Virus record (IMG/VR): IMGVR_UViG_3300027833_000131
Coordinates: 1-34,883 of that record
Reading direction: 5' to 3' (one strand)
DNA from: a virus
Length of the DNA stretch: 34,883 nt
Part shown: positions 1 through 7,388 of the stretch, in pieces
How the letters are laid out: the number at the start of each line of letters is the position of its first letter
How positions within the stretch are numbered: position 1 is the stretch's first letter
The notes under the pieces: model-generated
What the model was told of the DNA's origin: nothing
The model's database searches: none
Seen by the model: the letters and a program-made list of their open reading frames with translations, nothing else
Translations under genes and position numbers: made by a program

Positions 1-914
1 ACAGTTCTGAGCCAGAAATGGACATGGAACCAGAAATGGACATGGAACCAGAAATGGACATGGAACCAGAAATGGACATGGAACCAGAAATGGACATGGA
101 ACCAGAAATGGACATGGAACCAGAAATGGAAGATGAAGAAGATGGTGTTATGTATGAAATCGCTTTAGATGAAGATGCTATTAGAACTGCAACAAGTGAC
201 ATCAACAAGTCAATGACTGGTGATTTAGCTAGTGGTGATATCGAAGGGCAAAAAGCTGATAAAGATGATGTGATTACTGGAGATAACTTAACTGGTGGTT
301 TTGATGATGATGCTGTAGCACATGCTAAGGCTGAAGGTACTATGGTTATGTCTGAAGATGAAGAATTAACTGAATTGGATGATGTTGAAGGTGATGCAAT
401 CGAAGAAAAAATCGGTAGTGGAACTGGGCATAGTGTTGGAAAGAATAGAAACGCTGATAATATGGGTGCACCAATGGGGCCTGGTATGAAAAACGAATCT
501 AAGGTAAAATACAATAAATTATTAACTGAAGCTAAAGCTCTTAAAGGTAAAAATGAAGAGTACAAGAAAACTCTTAAAAACTTTAGAACAATGTTAGCTG
601 AAACTGTAGTATTTAATTCTAACTTAACTTATGTTACTAAGTTATTTATGGAACACTCTACTACTAAGGACGAAAAAAGTGAAATTTTCAGAAGGTTTGA
701 TAATGAAGTTTCTACGCTTAAAGAGTCTAAAAAATTATACAAAACAATTGCCAGTGAATTAGGGAATAAAAAACCAATGAACGAATCAATTGAGAATAAA
801 ATTACTAAAGGAGCTACTTCTAGTTCATCTAAACAATTGAATGAATCAACTGTTTATGAGAACAATGAAAACTCAAGAATTAGAGACCTTATGAAAAGGG
901 TCGATAAAAGATAA
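1..914 (+). CDS. Prohead scaffold/core-like protein (5' partial)
   Basis: The reading frame is open from the first bases of the window (Ser-Ser-Glu-Pro-Glu before the first visible Met at 18), so the true start lies upstream. The visible part opens with six perfect MDMEPE repeats. A very acidic, low-complexity region follows, then a basic helical C-terminal half rich in Lys/Glu/Leu (from about base 490). It ends 34 nt before the gp23-family capsid gene. In T4 this place belongs to gp22, the main prohead scaffold, which is also acidic, helical and destroyed by the gp21 protease. A Leu-Thr-Glu/Ala site at 522-533 fits the gp21 cleavage rule (L/I-x-E before A/G). The scaffold role is inferred from position and composition, not from a recognised domain. 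Another head-core protein is possible. Confidence 0.55.
   Translation, partial: SSEPEMDMEPEMDMEPEMDMEPEMDMEPEMDMEPEMDMEPEMEDEEDGVMYEIALDEDAIRTATSDINKSMTGDLASGDIEGQKADKDDVITGDNLTGGFDDDAVAHAKAEGTMVMSEDEELTELDDVEGDAIEEKIGSGTGHSVGKNRNADNMGAPMGPGMKNESKVKYNKLLTEAKALKGKNEEYKKTLKNFRTMLAETVVFNSNLTYVTKLFMEHSTTKDEKSEIFRRFDNEVSTLKESKKLYKTIASELGNKKPMNESIENKITKGATSSSSKQLNESTVYENNENSRIRDLMKRVDKR
18..125 (+). repeat. 18-bp in-frame tandem repeat (6 copies)
   Basis: The unit atggacatggaaccagaa is repeated six times without mismatch and encodes MDMEPE. A partial copy (EPE) precedes it at the window edge. The perfect identity suggests recent expansion by slippage or recombination. It extends the acidic N-terminal region of the scaffold-like protein, and its total length cannot be known from this window. 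Confidence 0.95.
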
Positions 915-948
915 TAAAAAAATAAAATTAAAAATTAAACTATAAATT

Positions 949-2727
949 ATGTCACATTTATTAAATTCTGGACAAGTCGGAAATATCGGGATTAACCACA
1001 TGAAGGAAATCCGTAGACAAACTCAATCAAAATGGGATTCTTTAGGATTCTTAGAGGGTCTTAAAGGTCACGTTAAAGAAAACGTTGCTCAATTATATGA
1101 AAACCAAGCGTCTTCATTATTAACTGAAACTACTAACGCTACATCTTCAGGTTCTTTCGAAACTGTTGTATTCCCTATCGTTAGAAGAGTATTCTCTAAG
1201 TTATTAGCTAACGACGTTGTTTCTGTACAAGCTATGAATATGCCAATCGGTAAATTATTCTTCTTCGTACCACAAACTTCTGAGAGAAATCCTGATGGAA
1301 CTCATACTGCTATGAACGGAATGTCTCAAGGTGCTCCAACTGAGGTTGCTTTACCACCTTGTATTGATTACACAGGTTGTGCTGTAACTGCTATGAAGGC
1401 TAAGAGTCTTTATGACCTTTACTACAACGATGGTTTATTTGACAACTCTAAAGGTGCTATATCATTAAGTACTGGTTCTGGTGAGTTACAAACTTTAGAT
1501 GAAAATGGTGTATTCGCATCTGCTTCTACTATTGGAGATTTACCAACTGCAACTGATGGTTCTTTAAGAGGTGCTATTGTTAAAGTAACTGGTTTTAACT
1601 CAATAAACAAAGGTAGATTAAACGGACCAGATGGTAACGAAATGGATACTGAAGCATTTATGGCTTCTTTAAAAGTAACTAACGAAAGTGGTGCTGCATT
1701 ATTAGACCAAGATGGAAAAATTATTGCTAAGGTTGGTGAAGCTATACCATTTAGATTAGTAACACAAGCTTACGGTAAAGGTATCGTAGCATATAATGAT
1801 ATTTGTGATGCTGAAGGTGCATTATATCTTGAAGTTGATTTAAGAAAGCCTGTAGATGCTGCTGGTACTGCAACTTATGATGGATATATCGGTGCTGACG
1901 TTGAAAATGGTCAAGAAGGTTTAGATGCTACTGCATTTGGAATTACTTGGGCAACATACGCTAGTCTTGAATTAGAAACTGAAATGGGAGAAGTATCTTT
2001 CAAACTTGATGAAGTTGTTGTTTCTGTTGAAGAAAGAAAATTAAGAGCTACATGGTCTCCAGAATTAGCTCAAGATGTTAGTGCATTCCACAACATCGAT
2101 GCTGAAGCTGAATTAACAGCAATGTTATCTGAGCAAGTAGCTGCTGAAATCGATAGAGAAATCTTGAGAGAATTAAGAAAAGGTGCTGCATGGCAATTAA
2201 GATGGGATTATAACGGATGGAGAAAAGCTTCTTCTGCTGCTAACCCTTATACACAAAAAGATTGGAACCAAACTTTAATCACTAAGATTAACCAAGTTTC
2301 GGCTCAAATCCATAAAACAACTCTTAGAGGTGGTGCTAACTTTATCGTTGTATCTTCTGAAATCTCTGCAATCTTTGATGATTTAGAATACTTCCACGTA
2401 AGTGATGCTAACCCAGAACAAGACCAATACAACATGGGTATTGAAAGAGTAGGTTCTTTATCTGGTAGATACCAAGTATATAGAGACCCATATGCTCCAG
2501 CAAACTCTGTAATTATAGGTCATAAAGGAAAATCATTGTTAGATACTGGTTACATCTACGCACCATACGTGCCAATGCAATTAACCCCTACAATGTTTAA
2601 CCCGTTCAATATGGCACCAGTAAAAGGTATCATGACGAGATATGCTAAGAAAATGGTAAATAACAGGTTCTACGGTCACGTAATGGTTGATGGAGTTCCA
2701 ACGTTTAACATTAACGAATTAAGATAA
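949..2727 (+). CDS. gp23: Major capsid protein, T4 gp23 family
   Basis: This 592-aa protein forms the hexamers of the T4-type head shell. The N-terminal part has the family signature: NQASSLLTE near residues 52-60, then FPIVRRVFSKLLANDVV and a PIGKLFFF segment. The C-terminal part keeps the HK97-fold region (YQVYRDPYAP, GYIYAPYVPMQLTPT, MTRYAKKMVNNRFYG). In T4 the prohead protease removes about 65 residues after an L/I-x-E site. Here L58-T59-E60 sits almost exactly at that position, so mature protein probably starts at T61. It is longer than T4 gp23 (521 aa), with extra sequence around residues 160-330 that could be a surface insertion. The start lies in an A/T-only leader without Shine-Dalgarno. 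Codon choice favours C-ending codons (AAC, TTC, TAC, ATC) more than its neighbours, as expected for a very highly expressed gene. Confidence 0.96.
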   Translation: MSHLLNSGQVGNIGINHMKEIRRQTQSKWDSLGFLEGLKGHVKENVAQLYENQASSLLTETTNATSSGSFETVVFPIVRRVFSKLLANDVVSVQAMNMPIGKLFFFVPQTSERNPDGTHTAMNGMSQGAPTEVALPPCIDYTGCAVTAMKAKSLYDLYYNDGLFDNSKGAISLSTGSGELQTLDENGVFASASTIGDLPTATDGSLRGAIVKVTGFNSINKGRLNGPDGNEMDTEAFMASLKVTNESGAALLDQDGKIIAKVGEAIPFRLVTQAYGKGIVAYNDICDAEGALYLEVDLRKPVDAAGTATYDGYIGADVENGQEGLDATAFGITWATYASLELETEMGEVSFKLDEVVVSVEERKLRATWSPELAQDVSAFHNIDAEAELTAMLSEQVAAEIDREILRELRKGAAWQLRWDYNGWRKASSAANPYTQKDWNQTLITKINQVSAQIHKTTLRGGANFIVVSSEISAIFDDLEYFHVSDANPEQDQYNMGIERVGSLSGRYQVYRDPYAPANSVIIGHKGKSLLDTGYIYAPYVPMQLTPTMFNPFNMAPVKGIMTRYAKKMVNNRFYGHVMVDGVPTFNINELR

Positions 2728-2746
2728 GAAATTATTTTATATAATT

Positions 2747-2779
2747 AAAAAGGATAACCAAAAGGTTATCCTTTTTTTT
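2747..2779 (+). terminator. Rho-independent terminator after the capsid gene
   Basis: A 10-bp stem (aaggataacc / ggttatcctt, 2750-2759 with 2764-2773) and a four-base loop are followed by a T run to 2779. It lies 20 nt after the capsid stop and separates the capsid gene from the next plus-strand gene. Confidence 0.92.
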
Positions 2780-2799
2780 GTTATAAACTATTTATAGAT

Positions 2800-3318
2800 A
2801 TGAGAAAGTTAATACAAAAATTATTAAAAGAAGGGTTATTAAATGAGAATCAAAAAATAACTGTTTATAGGGGTGCTGGTAGTCATTATGGTGAAGAAAT
2901 AAACCAAGGGATACTGTGGGTTAGCACATCTAAGGATTATGCTAAAATGTTCGCATCAAAAAATGATGATGGTACATTTAATATTGAAACTATTAATATG
3001 ATTAAACCAAATAAAACATTCCAATTCCCTTATAGTAACACTAGTCAACCAATTACTACTAATCAACTTATTAAAATTTTTAACAGGTTATTAGGTAATG
3101 CCATAAAAGAAATTAAATTATCTAAAGAAGATTATTTCAAAATAAAAAATATTATAAAAGAAATTAGTGATAAATTAGGTAATAGTGTTGAACCATTCCA
3201 ATCAAAAATTAATAACCCAATAGTTTCTAATAAAATTTCTAACCTTTTTAAACTTTTAGGGTATGAAGCTATAAAAGTTTCTGACGGTGATATAACCAAT
3301 TACGGTATTTTAAAATGA
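2800..3318 (+). CDS. ADP-ribosyltransferase-like protein with capsid-targeting-like N-terminus
   Basis: This 172-aa protein lies directly after the capsid gene terminator. Residues 20-51 read like the core of ADP-ribosyltransferase (ART) folds: KITVYRGAG with the NAD-binding Arg24, then the STS motif in LWVSTSKDYAKMFA (S42-T43-S44). A late LGYEAIKV segment (153-160) resembles the end of phage/PolyVal-type ARTs. The usual catalytic Glu near the C-terminus is not obvious, since NYGIL occupies that place, so activity is uncertain. The N-terminus MRKLIQKLLKEGL is a short basic amphipathic helix ending in L9-K10-E11/G12, a match to the T4 gp21 protease rule. This is how T4 Alt and internal proteins are packaged and processed. 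I infer an Alt-like protein injected with the DNA. The fold call is from motifs only. Confidence 0.5.
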   Translation: MRKLIQKLLKEGLLNENQKITVYRGAGSHYGEEINQGILWVSTSKDYAKMFASKNDDGTFNIETINMIKPNKTFQFPYSNTSQPITTNQLIKIFNRLLGNAIKEIKLSKEDYFKIKNIIKEISDKLGNSVEPFQSKINNPIVSNKISNLFKLLGYEAIKVSDGDITNYGILK

Positions 3319-3347
3319 TAAATTATTATGTTACCTTTCGTTATATA

Positions 3348-3500
3348 CTATTTTAATTTATCATTAATTAATTTACTTTTTCTTTTATCCATTTTATTAA
3401 TTAATTTTAAAGATTTTTTAATAGGGTTTTGTTCAACCCAGAACCTAGCCCTATTTAATTCTTTAGTTAATTGTTCTAATGTCATATCCTTTATATTCAT
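3348..3500 (-). CDS. Small hypothetical protein (50 aa)
   Basis: A 50-aa frame starts with ATG at 3500 and ends with TAG at 3348. Its product begins MNIKDMTLEQLTKELNRARF, includes FWVEQNP, and has a strongly basic Lys-rich helical C-terminus. The start overlaps the stop of the upstream nuclease-like gene in an ATGA motif (3497-3500), the classic sign of translational coupling. It ends 29 nt from the stop of the convergent ART-like gene, with no hairpin between. I recognise no domain. A 73-aa open frame on the opposite strand covers the same bases but is hydrophobic low-complexity sequence and looks like its shadow. Confidence 0.65.
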   Translation of the reverse strand: MNIKDMTLEQLTKELNRARFWVEQNPIKKSLKLINKMDKRKSKLINDKLK

Positions 3501-4216
3501 AACCACACTAAATTTCCGTTTTTATAATTTTTTAATAACTTTTTATTAAATTCAAATGTATCAATGTTAGCATAATTAATATTACTACCTTCGTCAGTTA
3601 TTTGGTAAAAATTATTATTATTATAAAGGTTAAAGGTTTTACCGTTAATAATAAACCTAGTATTATCTTTAAACTTATTAACCATTAATTTTAACTCACT
3701 TAAATTTCTAAATTTTTTTAGTTCAGAAAAACCGTAGAAACATGTCTTAGTACCCCTATTAAGTAATTTAGGTGATAAGATTAATTTATCGGATTGGTAT
3801 TTATTAAGGGTTTTAGTTGTAGCTAAGCCACATACGTAAAAATCTAAGTCAGTATCCTTAACTACTATTATTTGTGGTTTATAAGATTTCTTAAATATTA
3901 TTGGGAATTTTCCACTCTCAACAGTTTTAACCCCAACATCTAAACCAATTGTATTTAAATCTGAAACATTATATAAATTAGAATCACCAATGGTTAAATC
4001 TATAAACTGTTTATCTATTAATCTTTCCACAGCTGATTCACCTGATATTCCAGTATACCACCTCTTTTCTTCGTTATATGGGTCAACAATATGATGAGTT
4101 TCGTTTTTCTTAAATTCTATAACATCTTTAACAAAATCTTTTATTACCTTAGATTTATTTTCACTAATTCTAATATGGATGTGATTTTCTTTTTTAAAGG
4201 ATTCATTAAAATTCAT
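3497..4216 (-). CDS. Hypothetical protein, possible PD-(D/E)XK-type nuclease
   Basis: I place the start at ATG 4216 (MNFNESFKKENHIHI), giving 239 aa. A longer frame from 4264 would begin inside the terminator hairpin of the preceding operon and encode an odd hydrophobic leader. The protein has GISGESAVERLI (about residues 56-67), then a core with VSDLNTIGLDVGVKTVESGKF followed by a strand that ends in QIIVV. This order of helix Glu, Asp and then a strand ending in xxK resembles the restriction-endonuclease-like fold, but the usual D/E before xK is Gly here, so the match is incomplete. The strand after it (FYVCGLAT) fits the same fold. It is coupled to the 50-aa gene downstream. Function is a guess from motif order. 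Confidence 0.45.
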   Translation of the reverse strand: MNFNESFKKENHIHIRISENKSKVIKDFVKDVIEFKKNETHHIVDPYNEEKRWYTGISGESAVERLIDKQFIDLTIGDSNLYNVSDLNTIGLDVGVKTVESGKFPIIFKKSYKPQIIVVKDTDLDFYVCGLATTKTLNKYQSDKLILSPKLLNRGTKTCFYGFSELKKFRNLSELKLMVNKFKDNTRFIINGKTFNLYNNNNFYQITDEGSNINYANIDTFEFNKKLLKNYKNGNLVWL

Positions 4217-4243
4217 TTCTATTTTATTTTTAACAAAAATACA

Positions 4244-4276
4244 TAAAAAAAAGGTGATATGCAAATATCACCTTTT
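4244..4276 (-). terminator. Terminator of the minus-strand baseplate operon
   Basis: A 12-bp perfect stem (aaaaggtgatat 4249-4260 with atatcacctttt 4265-4276) and a four-base loop are followed, on the minus strand, by a run of T (the A tract at 4244-4252). It lies 20 nt after the stop of the gene ending at 4296 and also rules out the ATG at 4264 as a start for the next gene. Confidence 0.92.
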
Positions 4277-4295
4277 AAATTAATAAAATATAATT

Positions 4296-5693
4296 TTAAT
4301 TGGAATCTCTCAAATCACTTTGACTTACAATATCGAAACTAAGAATTTCTTTATTTGTTAATACTTCATAGTTAGATTCTACTTGAATATCTAAGTAATA
4401 AGTACCTGGGACAAGACTTTCAGTGTCTAATAAGAAATAATTTTGATTATTTGACATCTCAATGTCTTGAAAATCTATAACGGTATATTCGTTCCTACCT
4501 TCTTTAACGTATAGACGGTATTTAAGGCTATCTACTAACTGTTTTTGGTTAATTGTATATGGAATTCTAGTAGATACGATTACCTTCCTTATATCGCCTC
4601 TATATACCCTCTCATCCAATCTAATACCAGTAACAGTTAACCCAACTTTCTTAGGGGTTGAACTATTATCACCTATATTGAAATATCCACCACCATCTTT
4701 AACAACGAAATCTAATTGAGCATCAGGTCTTGTAATACCATTTATCTTAATTGGTCCCCAAGTATCGGTAAATTGTGAACAATCAGTATAATTAGCTGAT
4801 GGTACGTTTACATCAATAGAATAAACACCTTTAGATACATGTGTAACTTCGTTGTTGGGTATGTTCCTAAATAAATTATCGTTTGTGTCAAAAATATTAA
4901 CACTAGGTATTTCATCTAGATTAGTTGGATTACCACCTAAATTAACATAAAGGTATAATTTATTATTTTTATCTAAATAAAAATCGTTTCTATCATCCTT
5001 TATATGATTACCGTATACGGTTTCTATGAATGGTTCGTAGAATGTTTGTGTGTGTCTTGTGAAGAAACCAACATATTGTTTATCTGTGGTTTCAGTTTCT
5101 TCTAAAGTTCTTATATAAGCTAAACCTAAACCATTATTTGTATCACCAGTTAAATAACCATTAACAACATCAGTAATATCCATTTCAATATTTTCATTAC
5201 CTTGTTCAAAGTGTTGTGTGGCTATTGTTATTGGTGAACCTGAATACACACCATTACTTTCCCATGGTGTGTTTGTCCCACTTTCAAACCAATTTGAAGG
5301 ACCGAAATGTTGTATGTTTTCACCTATTGTTGAACAATCTAAATAATCATAACCGACACCTTCATCCCATTCTTGTGTTATTGGGAAAAGAACTAAATCA
5401 AATGAACATGAACGTTGTTTACCATCACATGTGTCATTACCTAATAATTCAGTATCAAACGCACCTGTATTAGTCATCCTTAAGGTATGTTTTAACTTAC
5501 TTAAATCATTAAATGTACTATCCTCGTATAAACCTTTTAACTTAGTTTCATCGAATTGAAAAATAAACCTGGAGTATGAGTTTGATGTACCATTACCACC
5601 GTAATATAATTCGGTTATAGGGTTTCTACCAACGTTAGTATTGTTATTATATAACAATGTATTATTTCTATCAAAAAATGTACGTATTACCAT
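4296..5693 (-). CDS. Virion/tail structural protein with DNRLRE-like N-terminal domain
   Basis: This 465-aa protein has no signal peptide. The first half (about residues 30-215) resembles DNRLRE-type beta domains: a 'SRFIFQFDET' strand, 'FDLVLFPITQEWDEGVGYDY', 'TPWESNGVYSG', and 'MDITDVVNGYL' followed by 'GLGLAYIRT'. Such modules occur in extracellular and phage surface proteins. The rest is predicted beta-rich, Ig-like segments with alternating hydrophobic residues and few cysteines. It is the last gene of the baseplate-type cluster, so it is probably a tail or baseplate-attached protein facing outward. The fold call comes from residual motifs, and no specific T4 gene equivalent is recognised. 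Confidence 0.55.
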   Translation of the reverse strand: MVIRTFFDRNNTLLYNNNTNVGRNPITELYYGGNGTSNSYSRFIFQFDETKLKGLYEDSTFNDLSKLKHTLRMTNTGAFDTELLGNDTCDGKQRSCSFDLVLFPITQEWDEGVGYDYLDCSTIGENIQHFGPSNWFESGTNTPWESNGVYSGSPITIATQHFEQGNENIEMDITDVVNGYLTGDTNNGLGLAYIRTLEETETTDKQYVGFFTRHTQTFYEPFIETVYGNHIKDDRNDFYLDKNNKLYLYVNLGGNPTNLDEIPSVNIFDTNDNLFRNIPNNEVTHVSKGVYSIDVNVPSANYTDCSQFTDTWGPIKINGITRPDAQLDFVVKDGGGYFNIGDNSSTPKKVGLTVTGIRLDERVYRGDIRKVIVSTRIPYTINQKQLVDSLKYRLYVKEGRNEYTVIDFQDIEMSNNQNYFLLDTESLVPGTYYLDIQVESNYEVLTNKEILSFDIVSQSDLRDSN

Positions 5694-5724
5694 ATTAATG
5701 TTTATTAATAAATACTAAGAAATA

Positions 5725-6738
5725 TTAATTAATCCTAATGTTCTTTGATAGCATTTCTTTTTCTAACCTTTCAGCTGATTTAATAAAATCCTCTAGTGGT
5801 AAACTACCACCACCATCTGTTCTATCAGTAGGTTTATTACCATTACCGTTATGAACATGATTCACTAAAGCTTTTTTTAATAATTTTAAATATTCTACAA
5901 GTGTGTCACCAAAAACTAATGGATGAGCCTCATTTAATATTGTATTTAATTGTTCATCTGATATGTATTCTGCAATGTTACTTTCTTTATTAACACTAGT
6001 TAGGTTGTCAAACTCTGGAGAACCATCTTTATAGGTTAGTAAATTTATTTTATTTGCAACTATGTTACTAACAGATATTGATGATTTATTACCCGTATCC
6101 TCATCTGTAATTTCTTGATTAAATTTTAATTGTATATAACCTGGGTTTACACTATTAAATTTTAATGGGTCATTATTAATAAATTTACCTGACCTAATAA
6201 TAACTTCATTCTCTCGTTGGATTATATCTGTGTTATACCTACCATCAATAACAACGTTTTGTGGGTTTTCGTAAATACCATTTGCAGAGGGTATTTTGTC
6301 TATTTCAGGGTAAGGTGATGTTATTCCATCACCAAAGTTAGAAAGTGCCGTAGCGTCTATTGTATCACCATTTAGTTTGGTTAATGATGAGGTTATAGGT
6401 CCTATGTAGAATCTATCAGAAAATCTATCATTATTACCGAATGTAAATATTAATACAACTTCATTTTCTTTTGGCACAAAGTTTAAATGTTTTGGTAAAA
6501 GAGGGTAACAATTTGGTAATTCACCATCTAATGTATTATTATCAAAATCTGAACCAACTATCCTACATCTAATTGCATGTTCATCTGAGTTAAATCTAGT
6601 GTCCTTATTTTTAACCCTTTCACTACTTGTATTAACCTTAACTTTACCAACAGTCTTAACAACACCTATTTGTATGTTATCAAAACTTTTGTTATTATCA
6701 AAAGAATTTGGTAGACCGAAACTATATTTACTACTCAT
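5725..6738 (-). CDS. Baseplate hub/spike OB-fold protein (gp5-like)
   Basis: This 337-aa protein has an N-terminal OB-like region (about residues 20-115). 'IRCRIVGSDFD' and 'LPNCYPLLPKHLNFVP' are followed by 'ENEVVLIFTFGNNDRFSDRFYIGPI', a pattern I associate with the gp5 OB domain of T4-like baseplate hubs. The C-terminal part contains 'HPLVFGDTLVEYL' and 'NHVHNGNGNKPTD', a tail-protein motif common near the end of baseplate hub/spike proteins. There is no lysozyme domain, unlike T4 gp5. It overlaps the upstream 64-aa gene by ATGA and sits within the tail cluster. It would form part of the central baseplate hub. The exact equivalence to gp5 is inferred. Confidence 0.65.
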   Translation of the reverse strand: MSSKYSFGLPNSFDNNKSFDNIQIGVVKTVGKVKVNTSSERVKNKDTRFNSDEHAIRCRIVGSDFDNNTLDGELPNCYPLLPKHLNFVPKENEVVLIFTFGNNDRFSDRFYIGPITSSLTKLNGDTIDATALSNFGDGITSPYPEIDKIPSANGIYENPQNVVIDGRYNTDIIQRENEVIIRSGKFINNDPLKFNSVNPGYIQLKFNQEITDEDTGNKSSISVSNIVANKINLLTYKDGSPEFDNLTSVNKESNIAEYISDEQLNTILNEAHPLVFGDTLVEYLKLLKKALVNHVHNGNGNKPTDRTDGGGSLPLEDFIKSAERLEKEMLSKNIRIN

Positions 6739-6929
6739 TTATATATATTATTTTTACCGTTTATTCTTTCACTTAAAATTTTAGCAGCCTTATCGCACAT
6801 TTTTTCTATAAGAAATAAATTATCTAAATCTTTAAGCATTCTTCTTTTTATTGCTTCATAATCATATTCCATTTGCTTAATAGCTAATTGAATATCATTA
6901 TTTGATTGTTCTTTAAAATTATCATCCAT
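6735..6929 (-). CDS. Small hypothetical protein (64 aa), tail cluster
   Basis: This short, charged, almost fully helical protein (MDDNFKEQSN..., then IKQMEYDYEAIKRRML and LFLIEKMCDKAAKIL) has heptad-like spacing that suggests a coiled coil. The frame ends four bases inside the start of the OB-fold baseplate gene (ATGA, 6735-6738) and begins 11 nt after the preceding stop, so it sits tightly in the operon and is likely real. I do not recognise its family. A small baseplate assembly or chaperone-like role would fit, but only from position. Confidence 0.6.
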   Translation of the reverse strand: MDDNFKEQSNNDIQLAIKQMEYDYEAIKRRMLKDLDNLFLIEKMCDKAAKILSERINGKNNIYK

Positions 6930-6939
6930 AACATTAATA

Positions 6940-7386
6940 TTACATTACACCACCAGCCCCAGTAACAAATAGTGTATTAGCACCTATTGTAACTACTGGA
7001 ATTGGACCAGCAGAACCAGTTGATGTTACTTGAATTGCACCTGGGTCAATAGCAACGTCCACTTTTGCTTCTGTCTGAATCATAGATACTATCTCTTCAG
7101 ACATTATTCTTATTTTTTTAGCTTCAGTATTGGAACCATCTTTAAATACATCACCCATTGGTATATTACCTTCACTTTCCATTCTAGATATAACTCTACC
7201 AGCTAAATTCCTTGCACTCATACCTGGTCTTAAATTCTTACCAATTAATAATAATGGTGGTGGAATTTGTCTAGCTGGTTTTTGAGTCAATTTAAAGACA
7301 CCTAATATAATTTCCAATATATTAGATATTGAAGATAAATCAGTGTCTTGATTATATTGTTTTTCGTTTGATTTACATTCAGACAT
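6940..7386 (-). CDS. Hypothetical tail/baseplate cluster protein (148 aa)
   Basis: This protein begins with a polar Cys/Asn-rich stretch. A conserved-looking segment with PPPLLLIGKNLRPGMSARN follows at about residues 42-60. A helix (KKIRIMSEEIVSMIQTEAKV) comes next, and the end is small-residue-rich, almost only Gly/Ala/Thr/Val/Ile (for example TIGANTLFVTGAGGVM). It starts 3 nt after the stop of the 481-aa gene (whose end is 7389). Position between two tail genes suggests a baseplate or tail component. The Gly-rich C-terminus could pack in a trimeric or beta-helical assembly. No family is recognised. Confidence 0.55.
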   Translation of the reverse strand: MSECKSNEKQYNQDTDLSSISNILEIILGVFKLTQKPARQIPPPLLLIGKNLRPGMSARNLAGRVISRMESEGNIPMGDVFKDGSNTEAKKIRIMSEEIVSMIQTEAKVDVAIDPGAIQVTSTGSAGPIPVVTIGANTLFVTGAGGVM

Positions 7387-7388
7387 AA

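Noticed and set aside
2789-2796. Minus-strand TATAAATA before the ART-like gene
   Set aside because: It directs transcription against the capsid gene. No minus-strand gene lies downstream.
3328-3549. 73-codon plus-strand open frame
   Set aside because: It is low-complexity hydrophobic sequence lying over the minus-strand 50-aa gene and the end of the nuclease-like gene, with no credible start context. It is a shadow.
4217-4264. Longer start for the nuclease-like gene at 4264
   Set aside because: The codon lies within the loop and stem of the terminator, so the mRNA would start inside a hairpin, and the added peptide is atypical.
5216-5473. 85-codon plus-strand frame opposite the DNRLRE-like gene
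   Set aside because: It lies antisense to a convincing coding sequence, is rich in His/Leu/Asn from codon reversal, and has no start context or neighbours.
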